From Gammaproteobacteria bacterium (GTDB lineage Bacteria > Pseudomonadota > Gammaproteobacteria > Enterobacterales > Psychrobiaceae), in NCBI GenBank assembly GCA_013214885.1, contig JABSRS010000049.1, forward strand, positions 1 to 14,177: a stretch of 14,177 nucleotides of DNA, given 5' to 3'. Of the stretch, positions 1 through 6,539 are shown piece by piece (positions within the stretch are counted from its first letter, which is position 1; each line of letters opens with the position of its first letter). Both the position numbers and the translations under genes were made by a program. The notes under the pieces are model-generated. The model was not told the origin of the DNA. It searched no databases and saw only the letters and a list, made by a program, of their open reading frames with translations.

Positions 1-170
1 GGCGGATGCTCCACGATACACGCTTTAAACCACACTTTGAGTTTATTGGTAACTTTGAGCAGCATTACGGCATCTTTGATGGCTGTGGCACTTTATTACC
101 ATTTGGCAACTCACAATCATCTGACAGCGTAAGTAATTCAGGTAGTGAAAGCTCAGGTGGTTGTTGTTAA
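1..170 (+). CDS. arsM: Arsenite S-adenosylmethyltransferase ArsM, C-terminal end (partial)
   Basis: Open at the left edge; the reading frame starts at base 3 and ends at TAA 168-170, giving the last 55 residues. ArsM methylates trivalent arsenic with S-adenosylmethionine in the cytoplasm. The visible part carries the family's C-terminal signature: MLHDTRF followed by HFEFIGNFEQHYGIFDGC, matching the usual ML.eTRf..HFe..Gd...HyG.FdC pattern. It then runs into a Ser/Gly-rich tail ending in GGCC; a terminal vicinal cysteine pair is common in ArsM proteins and is thought to bind arsenic. The SAM-binding domain lies outside the window. The stop codon overlaps the next gene's ATG by one base (TAATG), so this is the upstream member of the arsenic operon. 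The assignment rests on a short tail but is strongly supported by the neighbouring arsC. Confidence 0.85.
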   Translation, partial: RMLHDTRFKPHFEFIGNFEQHYGIFDGCGTLLPFGNSQSSDSVSNSGSESSGGCC

Positions 171-1087
171 TGGCGATCCAAGATCAAAAGTCATCTGACT
201 GGTTAGTAACCCCTAACGGTGATCCCCGGGGCTATATCGATCCCCAAGCACTCACAGAGTTATGGTTTCACACTGGCACCCGGTGTAATTTAGCCTGTGA
301 CTTTTGTCTTGAGGGTTCTAGCCCGAGCGATAAACGTTTAGCAAGTCCAACATTGGCCGATATTAAACCCTATATCGACCAAGCACTAACCATGGGTGTT
401 GAGCAGTTTTCATTTACTGGCGGTGAACCATTTTTGGTCAAAGAAATTATCGAGATGCTCGATTATGCCTCGCAGTACAAACCAGTATTAGTGTTAACCA
501 ATGGCACTGAGCCGTTATTTAAACGGCTTGAAAAATTAACCACCTTGCAACACAATCCGAATCCTATTTCGTTGCGCATTAGTATCGATCATTTAGATCC
601 AGCCAGCCATGATGCTCATCGTGGCACTGGCACATTCGCTAAAGCCATTGCGGGAATGCGCGAGCTCCATCAACGCGGTTTTCACGTTTCTTTAGCGCGG
701 CATATCGAAAAGGACGAAGATACAGTTCAGGTTGAACAAGGTTTTAGTGACTTATTTGCGCTTAATGGCTTGCCGCAAGATCTAACAATTGTCGCTTTCC
801 CTGATTTCTTGACTCCGGGTTCATTACCCCATGTGCCACACGTCAGTGAACATTGCATGACGCATTATCAAGATCAAGCAAGTCGAGCACGTTTTATGTG
901 TTCATCGTCAAAAATGATCGTTAAACGCGACGGTAAAATGAAAATATATGCCTGTACCCTAGTCGATGATGATCTTGAATATGAATTAGGCGATGATCTA
1001 CAGGCCTGCCAAACCCAACGAATAAGCATGAAACATCATCGTTGTTATAGCTGCTTTGCCTATGGCTCAAGTTGTAGTGAGCGCTAA
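170..1087 (+). CDS. Radical SAM enzyme of the arsenic operon (possible ArsS functional counterpart)
   Basis: 305 residues from the ATG at 170, which overlaps the arsM stop as TAATG; a TTG at 161 is in frame but lies inside arsM and is less likely. The N-terminal half is a radical SAM core: the [4Fe-4S] triad C39-x3-C43-x2-C46 within the stretch RCNLACDFC, then a GGEP motif at 84-87 for SAM binding. The C-terminal third holds seven cysteines (229, 244, 262, 280, 292, 295, 302), resembling SPASM/twitch domains that bind auxiliary iron-sulfur clusters. Known biology: arsenosugar formation uses a radical SAM enzyme, ArsS, to transfer the 5'-deoxyadenosyl group to dimethylarsenite. Canonical ArsS has a different Cys-motif context (CN..C.HCHV) and a different C-terminal domain, so this is not an obvious ortholog. 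A role in adenosylating methylated arsenic is inferred from context. Transfer of another SAM-derived group, or peptide maturation, is the alternative. Confidence 0.8.
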   Translation: MAIQDQKSSDWLVTPNGDPRGYIDPQALTELWFHTGTRCNLACDFCLEGSSPSDKRLASPTLADIKPYIDQALTMGVEQFSFTGGEPFLVKEIIEMLDYASQYKPVLVLTNGTEPLFKRLEKLTTLQHNPNPISLRISIDHLDPASHDAHRGTGTFAKAIAGMRELHQRGFHVSLARHIEKDEDTVQVEQGFSDLFALNGLPQDLTIVAFPDFLTPGSLPHVPHVSEHCMTHYQDQASRARFMCSSSKMIVKRDGKMKIYACTLVDDDLEYELGDDLQACQTQRISMKHHRCYSCFAYGSSCSER

Positions 1088-1521
1088 TGATGACTAAAAA
1101 GATATTGTTTCTATGTACTGGTAATTCTTGTCGCAGCCAAATGGCTCATGGCTGGGCCAATGCCTTAAAATTACCCGAGTTCGAATTTTATTCGGCGGGT
1201 ATCGAAAGGCATGGCATCAACCCGCATGCGGTTAAGGTCATGCTCGAAGCTGGAGTCGATATTAGCGACCATCAATCTCAACTATTAAGTGAATTTGATA
1301 ATATTGAATTTGATCTTATCTTTAGCGTTTGTGATAAAGCGAGCAAGACCTGCCCGAACAATATCGGCAGCGCCAAAATGATCTGCCACCAATTTGATGA
1401 TCCACCAGCTTTAGCGTTGAATATTACCGATCCTGAGCGACAACTCGATTGTTACCGAGCGGTTCGCGATCAAATACAACAATGGATTAGCCAATTGCCG
1501 CGGCAATTAGCAGGCATTTAA
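1087..1521 (+). CDS. arsC: Arsenate reductase, thioredoxin-coupled low-molecular-weight phosphatase type
   Basis: 144 residues. It reduces arsenate to arsenite in the cytoplasm. The P-loop C10-T-G-N-S-C15-R16-S (CX5R) sits at the N-terminus. The two resolving cysteines of the plasmid pI258 ArsC type, C82 and C89 (VCDKASKTCP), are present at the family spacing and position, and the catalytic Asp falls in D104-D105-P-P. The full Cys10/Cys82/Cys89 relay argues for arsenate reductase over a tyrosine phosphatase. The start ATG at 1087 overlaps the stop of the radical SAM gene (TAATG); a second ATG follows at 1090. Its position between the arsenic radical SAM gene and a nucleoside phosphorylase suggests that it supplies As(III) to the methylation and adenosylation steps rather than only to efflux; no efflux gene is visible in the window. 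Confidence 0.93.
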   Translation: MMTKKILFLCTGNSCRSQMAHGWANALKLPEFEFYSAGIERHGINPHAVKVMLEAGVDISDHQSQLLSEFDNIEFDLIFSVCDKASKTCPNNIGSAKMICHQFDDPPALALNITDPERQLDCYRAVRDQIQQWISQLPRQLAGI

Positions 1522-1568
1522 TCATCACATTCTTAATCCAATTTATATAACACCAACAGGAACTAGCC

Positions 1569-2420
1569 ATGTTAGCAATTATCGGCGGCACCGGAATTTA
1601 TCAGTTTGATGGCCTAGAAGTTATCACTCAACATCAAATTAGTACCCCCTTTGGCGAACCGTCAGGCGAGATCATCGAAGGTAAATTTGGCGATTTAACC
1701 CTATATTTCTTACCTCGCCATGGCGCGCAACATCAGTTATTACCACACGAAGTTAACTATCGAGCCAATATCTGGGCATTAAAAAGCCTTGGTGTAACCC
1801 AAATTATTGGGCTGTCGGCTACGGGTTCATTACAGCAAGAAATCGCCCCTGGTGACTTATCGCTGCCATCACAATATTTTGATTTTATAAAAGACCAGCG
1901 TGAAAAATCATTTTTTGGCAATGGCATTGCAGCGCATGTATCAACGGCTCAGCCGACCTGTCAAAGTTTAAGCGATAATATTGCCCTAGCAGCCAATGGC
2001 TTAAACATGACGTTACACCGTGACAAAACTTATGCCTGTGTCGATGGTCCACGTTTAGGCACGCGCGCTGAAAGCCTGTTTCTAAAAAATGCGGTTCAAG
2101 CCGATTTAGTGGGGATGACTAATGTCCCCGAAGTGTTCTTAGCGCGCGAGGCGCAGATTTGTTATGTCACTATCGCCATTGCAACCGATTATGATTGTTG
2201 GCAAGACGACCCAGCGCACCACGTTACTGTGGCACAAGTCATTTCTCGCTACGGTGCGAGCTTGCAACAGGCAAAGTCTTTAGTGAGTCACTATCTGACT
2301 AATAACCATCAATCAAACAGCGAATGTAGCTGCCGCACCAGCCTTGCATGTTCACTAATGACCCCGATCGAATCGTTGTCGAGTGAAAACAAAGCATTAT
2401 TTGAGCTGTTATCAAGTTAA
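1569..2420 (+). CDS. S-methyl-5'-thioadenosine phosphorylase-like nucleoside phosphorylase
   Basis: 283 residues, the usual MTAP length, with an AGGA ribosome-binding site at about 1558-1561. Family motifs run in order: phosphate-binding GGTGIY (6-11), RHG (50-52), LPHEVNYRAN (58-67), SATGSL (83-88), GPRLGTRAE (160-168), VGMTNVPE (181-188) and TDYDCW (206-211). The Asp pair D207/D209 in TDYDCW is the adenine-recognition feature of MTAPs and separates it from methylthioinosine phosphorylase. Known reaction: phosphorolysis of 5'-methylthioadenosine to adenine and 5-methylthioribose-1-phosphate. In this operon, which lacks methionine-salvage genes, a likely substrate is a 5'-deoxy-5'-dimethylarsinoyl adenosine, releasing adenine and an arsenic-bearing ribose-1-phosphate; that is inference. 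Recycling MTA formed by a neighbouring SAM-dependent enzyme is the alternative. Its stop overlaps the next ATG (TAATG). Confidence 0.9.
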   Translation: MLAIIGGTGIYQFDGLEVITQHQISTPFGEPSGEIIEGKFGDLTLYFLPRHGAQHQLLPHEVNYRANIWALKSLGVTQIIGLSATGSLQQEIAPGDLSLPSQYFDFIKDQREKSFFGNGIAAHVSTAQPTCQSLSDNIALAANGLNMTLHRDKTYACVDGPRLGTRAESLFLKNAVQADLVGMTNVPEVFLAREAQICYVTIAIATDYDCWQDDPAHHVTVAQVISRYGASLQQAKSLVSHYLTNNHQSNSECSCRTSLACSLMTPIESLSSENKALFELLSS

Positions 2421-3148
2421 TGAACCACTTGCTTTCAATCGTTATTCCACTGGCTCCTGCAGAGGATCAGTGGTTAACCCTTTGTGCTAATTTCGACTTA
2501 TTACCCGCTAATAGCGAAATTATCGTTGTCGCACCTGCCCAAGACAAAATTGACGGCAAGATTGCTCAGCAAATCACAGCGCTGGCGTTACAATTTGACG
2601 CACTAACCTGGCAAGTAGTGTATAGCGATGTCGGTCGAGCGAAACAGCTTAATACTGGTGCACAAGCGGCCACTAATCACTTTATTTGGTTCTTGCATGC
2701 CGATACCGTCATAAGTTCCCACAACGTTGCAACGCTAATTAACTCACTGAGCAAACAAGGCAGCCAACAAGCATTGTTTTATTTTGATTTGTTTTTTCAC
2801 GACAAACACCATCGATGGCTGGCCATCAACGAGTTTGGCGCAAAATTTCGCTCAGATATCTTCGGGTTGCCCTTTGGTGATCAGGGATTTTGTATCGACG
2901 CGCAATTATTTAGCACTCTGGGTGGTTATGATGAACAGGCATTATTTGGCGAAGATCACCTGTTGGTATGGCAAGCCAAATTATCAAAGATAAAATTAAT
3001 CAATTGCCCCAGTTCACTGGCAACCAGTGCTCGTAAATATCAGCACCATGGCTGGCATAAATTAACCCTTAAATATCAAATGTTATGGCCCCAACAAGCC
3101 CTACCGCAATGGCTTAAATTAATAAAAATAAAACTCGGCCTTGATTGA
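2420..3148 (+). CDS. TIGR04283-type arsenosugar biosynthesis glycosyltransferase (GT2 fold)
   Basis: 242 residues; the start ATG at 2420 overlaps the upstream stop. It begins as a GT-A glycosyltransferase (LLSIVIPL). It carries the signature blocks of the family named arsenosugar biosynthesis glycosyltransferase: GRAKQLNTGA (72-81), FLHADT (91-96, a DXD-like metal/nucleotide-binding site), LPFGDQGF (150-157) and a GED near 177-179, followed by a basic tail (YQHHGWHKLTLKY). No membrane segment is apparent, so it is probably cytoplasmic. In cyanobacterial and other arsenosugar gene sets this family occurs with ArsM and a radical SAM protein; this context agrees. The likely role is to join the arsenic-ribose unit to an acceptor such as glycerol; donor and acceptor cannot be read from the sequence. 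It is the last gene of the operon. Confidence 0.87.
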   Translation: MNHLLSIVIPLAPAEDQWLTLCANFDLLPANSEIIVVAPAQDKIDGKIAQQITALALQFDALTWQVVYSDVGRAKQLNTGAQAATNHFIWFLHADTVISSHNVATLINSLSKQGSQQALFYFDLFFHDKHHRWLAINEFGAKFRSDIFGLPFGDQGFCIDAQLFSTLGGYDEQALFGEDHLLVWQAKLSKIKLINCPSSLATSARKYQHHGWHKLTLKYQMLWPQQALPQWLKLIKIKLGLD

Positions 3149-3188
3149 GCGTTAGAACTGTAAGAGTAGAGTTGTATTAGAGCCGCAG

Positions 3189-3218
3189 GCGTTTTAGACT
3201 GCCAAGCAACTAAAACGC
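3189..3218 (+). terminator. Hairpin between the arsenic operon and the DUF885 gene (possible terminator or attenuator)
   Basis: A perfect 9-base inverted repeat, GCGTTTTAG (3189-3197) and CTAAAACGC (3210-3218), separated by 12 bases. It lies 40 bases after the glycosyltransferase stop and 14 before the next ATG. There is no clear T-run after it, so it is a weak candidate for intrinsic termination. It could equally be a 5' leader structure of the DUF885 gene, since a poor promoter-like pair (TTAGAA at 3152, TATTAG at 3175, 17-base spacer) lies just upstream. Confidence 0.4.
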
Positions 3219-3232
3219 ATCAGGTCTTAATA

Positions 3233-5020
3233 ATGAATAAAAAAATCACCGCCATTAGTGTCGCTCTTATCCTAGGTAGTTCAGTATTGAGTGGTTGCCA
3301 AAATCAGTCCTCAACCACTAACAGTGCACCTGTCATCGCATTAGTAACCCAAGCTCAATTATTTGATAATTATTCAAATGATTTTATCGCCGCCCTGTGG
3401 CAACAAAATCCAACATGGGCACTCTATAGTGGTTATCACGAAGATGATGGCAAATTGGTGATCCCTGATGCTTTTAATCGTACCAAGCAGCTCCAATTTG
3501 TCACCGAGCAACAAGCCTTACTCGCGGTAATTGACCTAACTCAGCTGTCACCGTCACAACGCATCGATGCCGCTCTGATTACAAATCTGCTAGATTCAAC
3601 CCAGTGGGATATCGAAACATTTAAATCATGGCAATGGCAACCTTCTAACTACAATGTTGCTGGCGGTTTTGCCCAAATTATCAATGGCAGCTATGCGCCA
3701 CTAGAGCAGCGCTTAACGTCGGTACTTGAGCGCTTAACTTACGTTGCTCAATATTACCAAGCTGCTCGCGCCAACATTAACAATCCAACGTTAGAGCATA
3801 CTCAACTTGCAATCATGCAAAACAACGGGGCGTTAGGCGTCTTTTCAGATAGTTTAATCGAGCAAGCGAACAACTCATCGTTAACTACTGCTCAAAAACA
3901 ATTATTTGGTGCCCGCGTACTTGAGGCGCGTCAGGCGGTCATGAGTCATATCGAGTGGCTAACCAAACTTGAAGCGCAAGTAACCCAAGATGGCGGTCGT
4001 AGCTTTAGAATTGGCGAAACACTGTATGAACAAAAATTTGCCTTAGATATTCAGTCAGATTTAACCGCAAAACAGCTTTATACCAAAGCACTTGCTGATA
4101 AAGAAAAAGTGCTAAGCGAAATGGCTAAGTTAGCTGAGCAGCTATGGCCTAAATATTTTAAAGGTCAAACTAAACCAGCGACCCAGCAACAACTTATTGC
4201 GACCGTTATCGATAAATTATCGGCCAAACATGTTAAACGAGAAGACTTTGTTAGCGAAATTCGCGCTCAGATCCCAGCACTGGAAGCCTTTGTAAATAGT
4301 AAAAAACTTATTACTCTTGATAAAGACAAGCCATTAATTGTCCGTGAAACGCCTAAATACATGCAAGGTTTTGCCGGAGCATCAATTAGCGCGCCAGGAC
4401 CGTACGACAAGAAAGCCAATACTTATTACAACGTCACGCCACTTGATAACATGAGTGCAGAACAAGCCGAAAGTTATTTGCGCGAATATAACCATTGGGT
4501 ATTACAGGTCCTAAACATTCACGAGGCAGTACCTGGTCATTACACCCAGTTAGTATATTCAAACATGGCACCGAGCTTAGTCAAAAGCTTATTTGGCAAT
4601 GGCGCTATGATCGAAGGCTGGGCGGTATACTCAGAACGAATGATGCTTGAAGAAGGCTATGGTGATTTTGAACCAGAATTATGGTTAATGTATTACAAGT
4701 GGAACCTACGCGTTATTACCAATACCATTTTAGACTATTCAATTCATGTCAATAATCTTAGCAAGGAAGACGGCTTAGCATTAATGATGGATGGCGCATT
4801 CCAACAACGTGCCGAGGCTATTGGAAAATGGCGCCGCGCAACATTGTCACAGGTTCAGCTAACTAGTTACTACTCTGGTTACCGTGATATTTATGACTTT
4901 AGGGCCGAGTATAAAGCGGCTCAAGGTGATGATTACAGTGTTAGTAAGTTCCATGACCAATTTCTAAGCTACGGCAGCGCCCCCGTTAAATACATCAGAC
5001 AATTAATGATGACTAAATAA
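3233..5020 (+). CDS. DUF885 family lipoprotein, putative zinc-dependent peptidase
   Basis: 595 residues. The N-terminus is a lipoprotein signal peptide: MNKK, a hydrophobic core, then lipobox LSGC with the lipidated cysteine at C22; it should be anchored in the outer or inner membrane facing the periplasm. The DUF885 (PF05960) hallmarks are present: HEAVPGHYTQ (430-439), a zinc-metallopeptidase-like HExxxxH arrangement, and EGWAVYSE (461-468), where the glutamate is the likely third metal ligand. Further on, near residue 540, SQVQLTSYYSGY occupies the place of the family's PGQ..SY..G block. The family is generally assumed to be peptidase-like; the substrate is unknown. The promoter is uncertain and no strong Shine-Dalgarno is seen. 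A second, distinct DUF885 gene lies at 7400-9223. It is followed by a hairpin shared with the convergent atpC. Confidence 0.88.
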   Translation: MNKKITAISVALILGSSVLSGCQNQSSTTNSAPVIALVTQAQLFDNYSNDFIAALWQQNPTWALYSGYHEDDGKLVIPDAFNRTKQLQFVTEQQALLAVIDLTQLSPSQRIDAALITNLLDSTQWDIETFKSWQWQPSNYNVAGGFAQIINGSYAPLEQRLTSVLERLTYVAQYYQAARANINNPTLEHTQLAIMQNNGALGVFSDSLIEQANNSSLTTAQKQLFGARVLEARQAVMSHIEWLTKLEAQVTQDGGRSFRIGETLYEQKFALDIQSDLTAKQLYTKALADKEKVLSEMAKLAEQLWPKYFKGQTKPATQQQLIATVIDKLSAKHVKREDFVSEIRAQIPALEAFVNSKKLITLDKDKPLIVRETPKYMQGFAGASISAPGPYDKKANTYYNVTPLDNMSAEQAESYLREYNHWVLQVLNIHEAVPGHYTQLVYSNMAPSLVKSLFGNGAMIEGWAVYSERMMLEEGYGDFEPELWLMYYKWNLRVITNTILDYSIHVNNLSKEDGLALMMDGAFQQRAEAIGKWRRATLSQVQLTSYYSGYRDIYDFRAEYKAAQGDDYSVSKFHDQFLSYGSAPVKYIRQLMMTK

Positions 5021-5032
5021 ATAACTAACTAA

Positions 5033-5076
5033 CTGAGTTAAAGAGCTAATCATCATGATGGTGCCCTTTAACTTAG
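5033..5076. terminator. Bidirectional terminator-like hairpin between DUF885 and atpC
   Basis: CTGAGTTAAAG (5033-5043) pairs with CTTTAACTTAG (5066-5076) over 11 bases including one G-T wobble, and the loop itself holds a palindrome, CATCATGATG (5051-5060). It lies 12 bases after the DUF885 stop and 4 bases from the atpC stop on the other strand. The flanks are AT-rich (TTAGTTAGTTATTTATT on the minus side; a T7 run a little further on the plus side). Position between convergent genes fits a shared terminator. Confidence 0.55.
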
Positions 5077-5080
5077 TGTA

Positions 5081-5515
5081 TTAATGGCGTTTTTTTAACT
5101 GATGCAATAATTTCATCACCCGCAACTGAGCAACAGCATTGGCTAATTGAAACGCTGCTTCGGCATAACCCTCCTGCGCGTTAGGGGCATTAATTATTTT
5201 CTGCGCTTTAGACTTGGCTTTTTCAGCGGCGGCTTGATCAAGATCTTCACCACGAATCGCAACATCGGCCAAAATGGTCACTGTTGCTGCTTGTACTTCG
5301 ACAATTCCACCCGATAGATAAATCACCTGCTCGCTGCCATCTTCGCAGCTTAATTTCACTAATCCGGGAATAATACTGGTTAGTAATGGTGCGTGCCCAG
5401 GATAAATACCTAGCTCCCCTTGTTGCCCAGTAACTTGCAATGAGAAAACTTCACCACTAAAAATACTACCGTCAACACTAACGACATTAAGGTATAACAA
5501 ATTAGCTTGAACCAT
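5081..5515 (-). CDS. atpC: F1 ATP synthase epsilon subunit, stand-alone copy
   Basis: 144 residues against about 139 in E. coli. The N-terminal beta-sandwich (residues 1-90) has [14 protein letters not shown] (33-46), [11 protein letters not shown] (65-75) and ILADVAIRG (81-89), near-identical to gammaproteobacterial AtpC. The C-terminal helical hairpin (about 91-140) is complete. The subunit forms the central stalk with gamma and can inhibit ATP hydrolysis. A good Shine-Dalgarno (AGCAGGGA) precedes the ATG on the minus strand. Oddity: atpC is normally the last gene of atpBEFHAGDC, directly after atpD, but here nothing of the ATP synthase lies upstream; the next gene in that direction is divergent and unrelated. 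It is therefore either a second, free-standing epsilon gene or a relocated one. No damage to the coding sequence is visible. Confidence 0.92.
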   Translation of the reverse strand: MVQANLLYLNVVSVDGSIFSGEVFSLQVTGQQGELGIYPGHAPLLTSIIPGLVKLSCEDGSEQVIYLSGGIVEVQAATVTILADVAIRGEDLDQAAAEKAKSKAQKIINAPNAQEGYAEAAFQLANAVAQLRVMKLLHQLKKRH

Positions 5516-5561
5516 TATTCCCTGCTATCAAAATTAAAATTCTGAATCCAAGATAGCATTT

Positions 5562-5570
5562 TGCTATAAT
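5562..5570 (+). promoter_or_regulatory. Extended -10 promoter for the 54-residue gene, overlapped by an inverted repeat
   Basis: TGCTATAAT is a perfect extended -10 element about 70 bases upstream of the start at 5640; the -35 region is poor, as extended -10 promoters allow. A perfect inverted repeat ATAGCA (5553-5558) / TGCTAT (5562-5567) with a 3-base spacer covers the -10 and could be an operator. Confidence 0.5.
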
Positions 5571-5620
5571 TAAACCAATTATGACCTTACTTCAGTTCAT
5601 AATAAATAATGTTTCAACGT

Positions 5621-5640
5621 TGATAGGAGGGTCTCTATCA
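5621..5640 (+). promoter_or_regulatory. Hairpin presenting the Shine-Dalgarno of the 54-residue gene in its loop
   Basis: TGATAG (5621-5626) and CTATCA (5635-5640) form a perfect 6-base inverted repeat. The 8-base loop GAGGGTCT holds most of the ribosome-binding site, and the 3' stem ends on the A of the ATG. Such a layout could expose or gate the site; there is no experimental basis. Confidence 0.35.
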
Positions 5641-5804
5641 TGGACACCCAACCCCAAGAACTTCACCCAATCCGCGATGCAGTCACCCAATTAGTGATCG
5701 ATCTTTACGAGCGAGAGAAAACTGAAAATACGCGAAAGAAATTAATCGCGCTGGAAGAAAATCTGAGAAATAATCTCGATAAATTAGAACAAGCTAAAGA
5801 ATAA
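5640..5804 (+). CDS. Small charged helical protein, function unknown
   Basis: 54 residues. ATG at 5640 is preceded by a near-consensus Shine-Dalgarno AGGAGGG (5625-5631) with 8-base spacing, and an extended -10 promoter lies upstream, so it is very probably translated despite its size. The protein starts MDTQPQELHPIRDAV and continues as an amphipathic, Lys/Glu-rich helix likely to form a coiled coil (LIALEENLRNNLDKLEQ). There is no membrane segment, cysteine or recognised domain. It is divergent from atpC, sharing a 124-base intergenic region. The position and coiled-coil character recall SlyX-like proteins, but the sequence does not match SlyX, so no family is assigned. Confidence 0.7.
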   Translation: MDTQPQELHPIRDAVTQLVIDLYEREKTENTRKKLIALEENLRNNLDKLEQAKE

Positions 5805-5854
5805 CTACCACTAATAGTTACAGCAACAAGCTTGGTAACGGAGAACTGTGGGCT

Positions 5855-5882
5855 TTTATCAACCGACAAGCCAGCGTATAAT
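5855..5882 (+). promoter_or_regulatory. Candidate promoter of the zinc-ribbon gene
   Basis: A perfect TATAAT at 5877-5882, 31 bases before the ATG at 5914, with a weak -35 (TTTATC, 5855-5860) at 16-base spacing. The region between 5805 and 5913 holds nothing else recognisable. Confidence 0.4.
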
Positions 5883-5913
5883 CGTGACTGATTTCCATTA
5901 ACCAAGAAGTATT

Positions 5914-6135
5914 ATGACTAAACTAGATTTTTCTGCGATTAACAAATCAAGTGCCCAATCATTTCATAGCCACAAGAATATTATTAAGAAAATAGGACGA
6001 GGTGAAACTGTGTTGTGCTCGACGTGCCAACAGCCGTTAACATTAATAACCGCTCAAAAAGGTCAGCCTAATTTAATCCCAGGGATCCGTTGTAAAAAAG
6101 GCTGTACCAATATCGAGCTAGAATTTGCAATGTAA
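5914..6135 (+). CDS. Small zinc-ribbon-like protein, function unknown
   Basis: 73 residues from ATG 5914 with a modest AAGAAG upstream. Four cysteines in two pairs, C35-x2-C38 (CSTC) and C60-x3-C64 (CKKGC), separated by about 20 residues, are arranged as in zinc ribbons. The stretch between them (PLTLITAQKGQPNLIPGI) would form the ribbon strands. The N-terminal 30 residues are Ser/Lys/His-rich. It could bind metal, nucleic acid or a protein partner; no family name is certain. It converges on the DUF2986 gene with 7 bases between the stops, has its own candidate promoter and is not in an operon. Codon use resembles the neighbours. Confidence 0.7.
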   Translation: MTKLDFSAINKSSAQSFHSHKNIIKKIGRGETVLCSTCQQPLTLITAQKGQPNLIPGIRCKKGCTNIELEFAM

Positions 6136-6142
6136 CTGGCTA

Positions 6143-6346
6143 TTAGCTAGTAACGATCTCTTCAGATTGGGTATCAACCGACAGCTCTTCAACTGATTGC
6201 TCAGCTTGTTGCGCTGCTTCAAGTTCTAACTTCGCTCGCTCTGCTTTCGAGACATATTTAGGCTTAGTGCTGCTTGAATGCTTTTTTGCATTCATTTTCT
6301 TGAGTCTTTTATTAAAAATAGCGTTAATCTTTCTTTTTCTGTTCAT
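6143..6346 (-). CDS. DUF2986 family small basic protein
   Basis: 67 residues. The N-terminal half (MNRKRKINAIFNKRLKKMNA, then KPKYVSKAERAKLE) is the conserved core of DUF2986, a family of short proteins found mainly in Vibrio, Shewanella and relatives. It is extremely basic, suggesting RNA or ribosome contact, though no function is known. The C-terminal third is by contrast acidic and Glu/Ser-rich, probably disordered. The stop is 7 bases from the stop of the zinc-ribbon gene; upstream it diverges from the cytochrome gene across about 190 bases. The ATG at 6344-6346 is the only plausible start. Confidence 0.8.
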   Translation of the reverse strand: MNRKRKINAIFNKRLKKMNAKKHSSSTKPKYVSKAERAKLELEAAQQAEQSVEELSVDTQSEEIVTS

Positions 6347-6480
6347 GACGTATAAGCCTAAAAATTAATTGGCGCAATTGTAGCGGCTGCTCAGAGAAAC
6401 GCAAACCCAATTCAAGGGTTCTGTGACTAACACCTCGACGATATAACCTTATTTCAGAACAAGTTTTGGTCAGTTAGCAT

Positions 6481-6509
6481 TTGTAACCATCTGAATGTTT
6501 GACTAATAT
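6481..6509 (+). promoter_or_regulatory. Candidate sigma-70 promoter of the triheme cytochrome gene
   Basis: TTGTAA (6481-6486) and TAATAT (6504-6509) at the ideal 17-base spacing, giving a short leader of about 25 bases before the ATG at 6540. A GAGAG ribosome-binding site lies at 6530-6534. Confidence 0.4.
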
Positions 6510-6539
6510 TTAGCAAATATAAAGTCAAAGAGAGTCATC

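Noticed and set aside
161..169. TTG start for the radical SAM gene
   Set aside because: It is in frame, but the ATG at 170 overlapping the arsM stop matches the TAATG pattern of the other junctions in the operon.
170..1087. Naming the radical SAM gene arsS
   Set aside because: The cysteine motif context and C-terminal domain differ from canonical ArsS; only the neighbourhood supports the role.
5640..5804. Assignment of the 54-residue protein as SlyX
   Set aside because: Only size and coiled-coil character agree; the sequence does not follow SlyX.
5705..5905. 66-residue minus-strand reading frame
   Set aside because: Antisense to the 54-residue gene, which has a near-consensus ribosome site and promoter; the minus frame has neither.
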